Origin: Dehalococcoidales bacterium
GTDB lineage: Bacteria > Chloroflexota > Dehalococcoidia > Dehalococcoidales > UBA5760
Length of the DNA stretch: 46,209 nt
Reading direction: 5' to 3'
NCBI GenBank assembly: GCA_021161775.1
Contig: JAGGZY010000013.1
Span: 1-46,209, forward strand
The notes beneath the pieces were generated by a model, which did not search any database, was not told the DNA's origin, and saw only the letters and a list, made by a program, of their open reading frames with translations. A program made the position numbers and the translations under genes. This document shows, one piece after another, positions 38,872 through 46,209 of this stretch. Position 1 is the stretch's first letter, and each line of letters starts with the position of its first letter.

Positions 38872-39534
38872 TTGCTGAAAGCCGACCTTCACATTCATAC
38901 CGAATATTCCCCCGACAGTGATACCTCTTTAGAAAAGGTGATCGAGCGTTGTCAAGAGGTGGGGATAAACTGTATTGCCATATGTGACCACAACACCGCT
39001 GAAGGCGCCCTGAAGATGCAGCGTATCGCCCCGTTTAGGGTGATTGTTGCCGAAGAGATATTAACCCCCCACGGTGAGATTATGGGGATGTTTCTTAAGG
39101 AGACTATCCCCCGCGGGCTATCGGTTGAGGAGACTATCGCCTTAATCAAACAGCAGGGGGGACTGGTATCGGTCCCCCATCCCTTTGACACCATTCGGGT
39201 TAGCGCTTTAGACCCCAAGGTAACCAAGATTCTGGCTCAACAAGGAAAGCTAGACCTCATTGAGGTATTTAATGCCAAAAGCCTGTTTCCTCAGTACTCC
39301 GCCCGAGCCCGAAGATTTGCCCAGCGACATAACCTCCCCGGAAGTGCCGGGAGTGATGCCCATACTGCTGATGCCATCGGTAACGCCTATGTAGAGATGC
39401 CTGAATTCAGCGGTCGGGATAACTTCCTTGAGGCATTAGCTCAGGGCAGGGTGGTAGGGCATCGGTCAAGCCTATTTATCTATGCTAAAAATATACTAGT
39501 TAAGCTAAGAAAACAATATCAGACGGAAGGGTGA
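38872..39534 (+). CDS. PHP-domain metal-dependent phosphoesterase (TTG start)
   Basis: ADLHIHTEYSPDSDTSLEKVI, ICDHNTAEGAL, VPHPFD, GSDAHTADAIG. Confidence 0.88.
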   Translation: MLKADLHIHTEYSPDSDTSLEKVIERCQEVGINCIAICDHNTAEGALKMQRIAPFRVIVAEEILTPHGEIMGMFLKETIPRGLSVEETIALIKQQGGLVSVPHPFDTIRVSALDPKVTKILAQQGKLDLIEVFNAKSLFPQYSARARRFAQRHNLPGSAGSDAHTADAIGNAYVEMPEFSGRDNFLEALAQGRVVGHRSSLFIYAKNILVKLRKQYQTEG

Positions 39535-39537
39535 GCC

Positions 39538-40359
39538 TTGTATCAATTAGGTTGGTTCTCCACCGGTCGGGACAACGCCTCAAGCGACCTCTTGCGAGCC
39601 GCAAACAGCAGTATCCAGCGAGGTGAGCTTAAGGCAGAGATAGCCTTCGTTTTTAGTAATCGTGAACCTGGCGAGTCCCCGACCAGTGATATGTTCTTCG
39701 AACTGGTCAAGAGCTATCACCTCCCCCTTATCTGCTACTCCTATCGAAAATTTAAAGCCAGCCGACAAAGCCAGGCTACAGGAATTAAAGATACCCTGCC
39801 CCAATGGCGGCAGGAATATGACCGCGAGGTGATGAAACGACTGGAGAACTTTCACCCTGATCTGGGCGTTCTTGCCGGCTATATGCTCATCGTCGGTAAG
39901 GAGATGTGCCAGAGGTATAATATGATTAACCTCCACCCCGCCGCCCCCGGCGGACCAACCGGAAGCTGGCAGGAGGTAATCTGGCAGTTGATGGAAGCTA
40001 ACGCCCTAGAGACCGGGGTGATGATGCACCTGGTAACACCCCAACTAGACAAGGGCCCCCCGGTAACCTATTGTACCTTCCCAATTAGGGGGCGGTCCTT
40101 TGATAAATACTGGCAAGAAATAGCAGGGTACTCCATAGAGACAATTAAAGAAGGGCAGGGTGAGAATAACCCCTTATTCAAGCTCATCCGAGAGCAGGGA
40201 TTAATCCGGGAATTCCCTCTGATAATCGCCACCCTCAAAGCCTTTAGCCAGCATAAGGTCAGGATAGCCGGGGCTAAGATTACTGACTCTGAGGGCAGAC
40301 CAATTAGCGGTTATGACCTGACTAGTGATATAAATAGAATAGTAAATAAGGTGAGGTAG
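39538..40359 (+). CDS. Formyltransferase-family protein (PurN/GART-like fold; TTG start)
   Basis: MINLHPAAPGGPTGSWQEVIWQLMEANALETGVMMHLVTPQLDKGPPVTYCTFPI. Confidence 0.75.
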   Translation: MYQLGWFSTGRDNASSDLLRAANSSIQRGELKAEIAFVFSNREPGESPTSDMFFELVKSYHLPLICYSYRKFKASRQSQATGIKDTLPQWRQEYDREVMKRLENFHPDLGVLAGYMLIVGKEMCQRYNMINLHPAAPGGPTGSWQEVIWQLMEANALETGVMMHLVTPQLDKGPPVTYCTFPIRGRSFDKYWQEIAGYSIETIKEGQGENNPLFKLIREQGLIREFPLIIATLKAFSQHKVRIAGAKITDSEGRPISGYDLTSDINRIVNKVR

Positions 40360-41352
40360 ATGAATAGTTTTATATGTTTTGACCTGGAAGGCCCATTATC
40401 CCCACAGGATAACGCCTATGAACTGATGAAGCTCTTCCCTAACGGGGACAAGGTGTTTGAGGTCCTCAGCCGCTATGATGACCTACTGACCCTGGAGAAA
40501 AGGGAGGACTATGAGCCCGGGGATACCCTGATGCTGATAATCCCCTTCCTCATCGGGCATCATATCTCCGAAAGCGACCTCATTAACCTTGCCCGAGAAG
40601 CTAGTCTGACCAATGGCGCCCTAAAGCTAATCTCCGACCTCCAGCTAAACCGATGGAAGGTATTCTGTATTACTACTGCCTACCAGCAATACGCCCTTCA
40701 CTTGACCAACAAACTGGATATCTACGCTCATAATGTCGCCAGCACCCCGCTACCGCTGGATAAACTACACCTGACCCTATCGGAACCAGAACTAGCCCTC
40801 CTTCAGCAGGTGGAAAAGGATATCCTGACTATGATGCCGATTACCGACGACGCTAGAATCAAGCAGGATTTAGACTCCTTCTTTAGAGAAAGGCTACCGG
40901 CGACCAATCTGGGTAGGGCGATACAGGAGATAAAGCCGGTAGGGGGACAGCGAAAACTGGATGCCTTGAACCAATTTACCCAGAAAAATGACCAACCCCT
41001 GTCCAACTGGGTAGTCGTCGGGGATAGCATTACCGATTTCAAGATGCTACAAGCCGTAGATGACGCTGGGGGATTAGCCATCGCCTTTAATGCTAACCAG
41101 TATGCCCTGCCTCACGCCACTATAGGTCTGGCATCTAAATCAATCTATAACCTGAGTCGGGTGCTGAAGGTCTGGCAGAAGACAAAGCGCCAGGGGGTGG
41201 AGAAATTGGTCCGTAAAGAGGAGCAGCACGGCGGTTCTGAAGACAACGGCTATTTTCACTGGTTATCGGGCAGGAAAGACCTAAGCGATGTCATCCAGAT
41301 TCATCAACGAATGAGGAAACTGGTTAGAGAAGATGCCGCCAAACTGGGATGA
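40360..41352 (+). CDS. HAD-superfamily-like protein (resembles archaeal EhaR/COG4030-type)
   Basis: FICFDLEGPLSPQDNAYELMKLFPNGDKVFEVLSRYDD, VVGDSITDFKMLQAV. Confidence 0.6.
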   Translation: MNSFICFDLEGPLSPQDNAYELMKLFPNGDKVFEVLSRYDDLLTLEKREDYEPGDTLMLIIPFLIGHHISESDLINLAREASLTNGALKLISDLQLNRWKVFCITTAYQQYALHLTNKLDIYAHNVASTPLPLDKLHLTLSEPELALLQQVEKDILTMMPITDDARIKQDLDSFFRERLPATNLGRAIQEIKPVGGQRKLDALNQFTQKNDQPLSNWVVVGDSITDFKMLQAVDDAGGLAIAFNANQYALPHATIGLASKSIYNLSRVLKVWQKTKRQGVEKLVRKEEQHGGSEDNGYFHWLSGRKDLSDVIQIHQRMRKLVREDAAKLG

Positions 41353-41355
41353 TCT

Positions 41356-42327
41356 ATGAATAACCTTGAAGTAGTCGGGCTAGGGGCACTAAACATTGAC
41401 CATCTGTATCAGGTAGAGCATATCCTCAGTGATGGAGAGACAGTAACAAGCCAGACCCAATCCTTTCCCGGAGGGTCGGCAGCCAACACCATTTATGGCT
41501 TAGCCAAGCTGGGAATAAGTACCGGCTTTAGCGGTATGGTGGGTGACGATGACGACGGCAGGATGTTAATTAAAGACCTCCAGCAGGTTGGCGTGGATAC
41601 CAATCAAGTAAGGATAACCCCTAATGCCAAGACTGGCTCGGTATTATGCCTCAGCGATAGGCTAAAACGCTGCCTCTACGTTACCTCCGGGGCGAATAGC
41701 TGGCTAACCAGCGACGACCTGGATTTAGGCTATATCAATCAGGCAACAATGCTCCATATATCATCATTCGTTGATGATAAGCAATTTAGCCTGCTGCGGA
41801 GCTTAATAGACAAGCTGAATCCTTCTATCCGACTCAGCTTTACCCCCGGGGAGCTATATGCTAAAAAGGGGCTAAGGGCGCTCGCCCCGATACTGCACCG
41901 AACCGATATCCTGTTTATTAACCATCAGGAACTACACCAGCTAACCGGACGAGATACTATTGCTGGGGCTGAAAGTTGTCTTAAGCAGGGCAGTAAGCTC
42001 GTGGTGGTTACCCTAGGGGGAGATACAAGGCTAAAGATAGCCAACCAAGTAGTTACCACCACCTATTATATTAAGGATGTTAACCACCACTATGTCGCCA
42101 GGTCTATCCCTCAACCAATAATCCCACTAGATACCACCGGGGCTGGTGATGCCTTTGCCACTGGATTTCTCTACGGCATAATTAAGGGGAAAGGGATTAA
42201 GGAATGTGGCCGGCTGGGTGATACAGTAGCCCAGCTATCCATCAGGCAACTAGGGGCAAGGCCAGGCTTACCCACTCTAAGCTCGCTAGCGCAATACTAT
42301 CAGCAGCGTTTTTCCGAGCCGCTATAG
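41356..42327 (+). CDS. PfkB-family carbohydrate/nucleoside kinase
   Basis: FPGGSAANTIYGLAKLG, GMVGDDDDGRMLIKDLQQ, C-terminal DTTGAGDAFATGFLYG. Confidence 0.9.
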   Translation: MNNLEVVGLGALNIDHLYQVEHILSDGETVTSQTQSFPGGSAANTIYGLAKLGISTGFSGMVGDDDDGRMLIKDLQQVGVDTNQVRITPNAKTGSVLCLSDRLKRCLYVTSGANSWLTSDDLDLGYINQATMLHISSFVDDKQFSLLRSLIDKLNPSIRLSFTPGELYAKKGLRALAPILHRTDILFINHQELHQLTGRDTIAGAESCLKQGSKLVVVTLGGDTRLKIANQVVTTTYYIKDVNHHYVARSIPQPIIPLDTTGAGDAFATGFLYGIIKGKGIKECGRLGDTVAQLSIRQLGARPGLPTLSSLAQYYQQRFSEPL

Positions 42328-42951
42328 CTACTTTTCCTCTGTCCCAGCTCCGCTTTTCGGTTTGCTGAGGACCTCATCTACGATACCATACTCCATTGCC
42401 TGCTCAGGATTAAGATAAAAATCCCGGTCGGTATCATGGGTTATCTTCTCCATCGTTTGACCAGTATGCCTGACCAAAATATCGCGAATCACACCTTGCA
42501 AACGCATAATTTCCCGAGCCGCAATCTCGATATCAGATGCCTGTCCCTGAGCCCCACCGACTGCCTGATGTAGGTGGATAGTAGAGTTAGGCAGGGCATA
42601 GCGCTTGCCCTTAGCCCCAGCGCTGAGCAGTATTGTCCCCATACTCGCTGCCATCCCAATACAGATAGTGGACACATCGGGGCGGATAAGCTGCATCGTA
42701 TCGTAAATAGCTAATCCGGAACTGATAACCCCACCGGGACAGTGAATGTAGAGGCTGATGTCCTTATCCGGGTCTTCCCGCTCCAGATAGAGCAACTGAG
42801 CCACCACCACATTAGCTACCTGGTCATTAATCGGCATCCCCAGCATAATAATGCGTTCCTTCAGTAGCAGCGAGTAGATATCAAAAGCCCGTTCTCCCCT
42901 AGTCCCCTTCTCAATCACCATTGGGATAACATCCTGGAATTGATTATTCAT
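42328..42951 (-). CDS. clpP: ATP-dependent Clp protease proteolytic subunit
   Basis: [75 protein letters not shown]. Confidence 0.95.
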   Translation of the reverse strand: MNNQFQDVIPMVIEKGTRGERAFDIYSLLLKERIIMLGMPINDQVANVVVAQLLYLEREDPDKDISLYIHCPGGVISSGLAIYDTMQLIRPDVSTICIGMAASMGTILLSAGAKGKRYALPNSTIHLHQAVGGAQGQASDIEIAAREIMRLQGVIRDILVRHTGQTMEKITHDTDRDFYLNPEQAMEYGIVDEVLSKPKSGAGTEEK

Positions 42952-44315
42952 TCTGGCACCTCCTTCTTAGCTGTCTCAGTATCTATATCTATCTCAGTTT
43001 CTTTAGCTATCTCCTTGGTCTTTTTGGCTATCTCCACCAGATACTGGATGGTTTTCCGCCTGAGCAGTGACTCCTTGATTGACTCTCGGGACCGAGGGGT
43101 ATTCAGAAAATCCCCAAACTTATCCCTATCGCCCTCGGCAACCCCCTTTACCATATCCTCAATCTCACTATCTATCTCCGCCGGGCTAATCTCAAGCTTC
43201 TCCTCCCGAGTAACCTCGTCTAATACCAGCGCCGCGGTAACCCGCTTAATTGCCGCAGGGCGTAACTCCTCTCTGGCTTCCTCCTCAGTCTTGTTGATGC
43301 TAGCTAGATAGTCACTCAGCCTCCCATCACTCTCCCGCTGGTGTTTTACCTGCTGCTCCAGAAGGCTATCCACCTCCATCTTCACTAGAACCGGGGGGAA
43401 CTCCACCTGAGCCTGGTCCACCACCGCCTGAACCACCCTATCCTCAAAATCCAGCCGAGTCTTCCTCTCAGCCTGAAATCTTATATCGCTGGCGATCTGC
43501 TGCTTAAGCTTATCGAGGGTATTAAACTTAGGGTCAACCCCCCGGGCAAATTCATCATCCAGTTGGGGAAGGCTCTCCTGCTTTATCTCACTAAGCTTTA
43601 CCCTGAAAGTTGCTTCCTGCCCGGCAACCTCCTGGTGAGGATAATCCTGAGGGAAGCGGAGCGGAAACCCCTTTTCCTCACCCCGGTTCATCCCCACCAG
43701 CTGTTCGGCAAACCCCGGTGCTGGGAAAGACTGCTTATCGCTAACCCGATACTGGACGTCCCGTCGGTCTATCAACGGTTTACCGTCGATGGTGCCATTA
43801 ATATCAATGACCACCAAATCACCGAGCGCCACCGGACGTTCTACCGGTTCCCAGCTAGCCTGCTGATGGCGTAATTCTTCCATTACGGCAGTAACATCAC
43901 CCTCATCCAGTTTTACCGACTCCGGGGTAAGCTGAAGACTGTGGTAATCACCGAGTTCCACGGTAGGTGACAGGGGAACTACCGCCTTAAATATTAGTGG
44001 TTCCTGCTGGATTATCTCAATAGAGGGGTAGGCAAATGCCTCAATCTGTTGCTCCTTGAGGGCATCCTCATAAGCCTGAGGTACCAGGGCATCTATCGCC
44101 TCCTCAAGAAGGGTAGCGTGACCCAGATAACGCTCCAGCATCACCCGCGGCGCCTTCCCCCGACGAAAACCAGGGATATTCTTCTGCTTAACCAGCTTAC
44201 GATAAGCCTCCTCCAGCGATGTCTCCAATTCACTAGCCTCCATCTCAACCCGAAGAAAAGCCTGTCGCGTCTCCGTTTTCTCTTTAGTTACCTTCAATCT
44301 TCCTCCCGTAGACAC
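42948..44315 (-). CDS. tig: Trigger factor (exact start uncertain)
   Basis: [22 protein letters not shown] signature, FKBP-like [18 protein letters not shown]-terminal chaperone domain. Confidence 0.93.
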   Translation of the reverse strand: MSTGGRLKVTKEKTETRQAFLRVEMEASELETSLEEAYRKLVKQKNIPGFRRGKAPRVMLERYLGHATLLEEAIDALVPQAYEDALKEQQIEAFAYPSIEIIQQEPLIFKAVVPLSPTVELGDYHSLQLTPESVKLDEGDVTAVMEELRHQQASWEPVERPVALGDLVVIDINGTIDGKPLIDRRDVQYRVSDKQSFPAPGFAEQLVGMNRGEEKGFPLRFPQDYPHQEVAGQEATFRVKLSEIKQESLPQLDDEFARGVDPKFNTLDKLKQQIASDIRFQAERKTRLDFEDRVVQAVVDQAQVEFPPVLVKMEVDSLLEQQVKHQRESDGRLSDYLASINKTEEEAREELRPAAIKRVTAALVLDEVTREEKLEISPAEIDSEIEDMVKGVAEGDRDKFGDFLNTPRSRESIKESLLRRKTIQYLVEIAKKTKEIAKETEIDIDTETAKKEVPE

Positions 44316-46111
44316 AAATGTAATTCAGCTAACTGCTCCTCAGTAATCGGCGACGGAGCCTTAAAGGTCAAATCAGTAGCCTCCTGAGTCTTGGGGAAAG
44401 CGATTACCTCCCTGATGGTCTTCTCCTTGGCAAGCAGCATTACCAATCGGTCAATACCAAGAGCAATACCCCCGTGGGGCGGGGCGCCATAGCTAAACGC
44501 CTCCAGCAGATGACCAAAAAGCGGCTCAATCTCGTTATCCTTATATCCCAACAGTCGGAATATCTTCCGCTGTAATTCCGCCTGATAAATCCTCAGACTA
44601 CCACCACCAATCTCATAACCATTACCGACAATATCATAATGCCTACCTCGCACCTTCTCGGGGGCAGTATCTATCAGGGGGATATCCTCATCCCGTGGCA
44701 TCGTAAACGGGTGATGCTCCGCCTCCCATCGTCCCATCTCCTTACTCCAGTGGAGCAGAGGGAAATTTACAATATAGCCAAAGGCAAGCTGGGCTGGGTC
44801 AGCCAGTTTAAGCCGTGCCCCCATCTCCTGCCGTAGTTCACCCAACACCAGATTGACCACCTCAGGTTTGCCGGCGATGATGAGTAACAGGTCCCCCGGA
44901 TTTGCCTCCAGACGGCTCGCCATTCGTTTAATCTGCTCTAGGGTAAGAAACTTAGCCGCCACCGACCGCACCATCTCCATAGTCAGCTCATCCCGGCTGC
45001 CAGCAGCGCGGCTCAGGGAAATGGTTATTATCCCCCCCGCCCCCAAACCTCTCGCCAGCTGATTCAGTTCGTCAAACTGCTTGTGGGTATAGTCAGCACT
45101 GCCGGGGGCACATATCCCCTTTACCTTGCCCCCACTAGCCACCGCTGATTCGAAAATAGTAAATCCCGATTCCTGAGCAATATCGGTAAGGTCAGCTATC
45201 TTCATCCCAAAACGTAAATCAGGCTTATCGGTGCCATAGTTTTCCATTGCCTCAGTATAGCTAAGCCGTGGGAAAGGGGTTAGCAATTTCACCCCTGGTT
45301 TAACCGCCGCTACCAGAGAGGTTAACATCTCCTCAACCAGCCCCAGAATGTCCTCCTCATCAATAAAGCTCATCTCAAGGTCAAGCTGGGTAAACTCTGG
45401 CTGACGGTCAGCGCGGGTATCCTCATCACGAAAACACCGGGCAAGCTGAAAGTATTTCTCCACACCAGCCACCATTAGCAATTGTTTGAGCTGCTGTGGC
45501 GACTGGGGCAGGGCATAGAAACTGCCCAAATGCCGCCGACTCGGCACCAGATAATCACGAGCCCCCTCAGGGGTACTCTTAATCAGGATAGGGGTCTCAA
45601 CCTCAATAAATCCCTTACTATCAAGGAAATTACGAATGGCTCTTTCTACCCGATAACGAAGAATCAGATTCTGCTTCATCCGGGGGCGGCGCAGGTCAAG
45701 ATAACGATACCTGAGACGCAAGCTTTCATCCACCTCAGTTTCCTCATTGATATAAAAGGGCGGGGTCAGCGACGGGTTAAGTATCTCCGCATCCTGAATC
45801 ACCACCTCAATCTCACCGGTAGCCAGTTTAGAATTTTCGGTCCCCTTAGGACGAGCAGTAACCATACCCACCACCCGAATCACATATTCACTACGCATCT
45901 GGCTAGCTATCTCATGGCACTGCGGGGATACCTCGGGATTAAACACCACCTGAACGATACCCTCTCTATCCCGCAGGTCAATGAATATCAGCCCGCCATG
46001 GTCACGACGCCGGTCGACCCACCCCGCCAAACTCACCTCGGTACCTAGATGTCTCTTGTTTAGCTCACCACAGCTATAATTCTTCAGCAAAATAACCCCT
46101 TTTAAGGACAT
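44294..46111 (-). CDS. aspS: Aspartyl-tRNA synthetase (bacterial type)
   Basis: VSLAGWVDRRRDHGGLIFIDLRDREGIVQVVFNP, FRDEDTRADRQPEFTQLDLEMSF, GIALGIDRLVMLL. Confidence 0.96.
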   Translation of the reverse strand: MSLKGVILLKNYSCGELNKRHLGTEVSLAGWVDRRRDHGGLIFIDLRDREGIVQVVFNPEVSPQCHEIASQMRSEYVIRVVGMVTARPKGTENSKLATGEIEVVIQDAEILNPSLTPPFYINEETEVDESLRLRYRYLDLRRPRMKQNLILRYRVERAIRNFLDSKGFIEVETPILIKSTPEGARDYLVPSRRHLGSFYALPQSPQQLKQLLMVAGVEKYFQLARCFRDEDTRADRQPEFTQLDLEMSFIDEEDILGLVEEMLTSLVAAVKPGVKLLTPFPRLSYTEAMENYGTDKPDLRFGMKIADLTDIAQESGFTIFESAVASGGKVKGICAPGSADYTHKQFDELNQLARGLGAGGIITISLSRAAGSRDELTMEMVRSVAAKFLTLEQIKRMASRLEANPGDLLLIIAGKPEVVNLVLGELRQEMGARLKLADPAQLAFGYIVNFPLLHWSKEMGRWEAEHHPFTMPRDEDIPLIDTAPEKVRGRHYDIVGNGYEIGGGSLRIYQAELQRKIFRLLGYKDNEIEPLFGHLLEAFSYGAPPHGGIALGIDRLVMLLAKEKTIREVIAFPKTQEATDLTFKAPSPITEEQLAELHLCLREED

Positions 46112-46165
46112 TCCGTAGCTGAATTATAGCCTATCTAAGGAACGCCATTCAACCTGAAGCTAAAA

Positions 46166-46196
46166 CTAGAACATTGTTCTAGAATATTCTTCTAGA
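46166..46196. promoter_or_regulatory. Overlapping inverted repeats upstream of aspS
   Basis: CTAGAAC-ATT-GTTCTAG (46166..46182) overlapping TCTAGAA-TATTC-TTCTAGA (46178..46196). Confidence 0.5.
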
Positions 46197-46209
46197 CCAC
46201 AACCAGAGC

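Noticed and set aside
46166-46182. LexA/SOS box at GAAC-ATT-GTTC
   Set aside because: Spacer is 3 rather than 4 nt, and aspS is not a typical SOS gene.

Overview
The window reads as a housekeeping-rich chromosomal segment from an anaerobic bacterium; gene content suggests a Chloroflexota/Dehalococcoidia-like lineage (inference only). It contains: a truncated polysaccharide flippase plus UDP-sugar dehydrogenase/epimerase; an SDR next to an internally deleted crotonase pseudogene; an orphan NarL-type response regulator with a D->E change at the phosphoacceptor; mtaB, fabF, recJ and a split transketolase; eight minus-strand tRNA genes interspersed with DUF39-type homocysteine biosynthesis and PorABCD genes; a complete V/A-type ATPase operon (H-I-K-E-C-F-A-B-D) ending in an archaeal-like DUF61/UPF0216 gene; a Na+/Ca2+-exchanger-like protein; two tRNA-Ser genes flanking an AT-rich accessory gene; dprA and topA; and an AT-rich three-gene cassette with a near-consensus sigma70 promoter (75-aa protein, GHKL/Hsp90-MutL-like ATPase, 198-aa-ORF helical protein) between topA and a Xer recombinase. 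After these come pepP-like, efp, a PHP/formyltransferase/HAD/PfkB cluster, clpP, tig and aspS. The best candidate for an undescribed system is the GHKL ATPase cassette (about 33.5-36.25 kb), followed by the tRNA-Ser-flanked accessory pocket (28.4-30.1 kb). All annotations come from reading the sequence; no database search was run.
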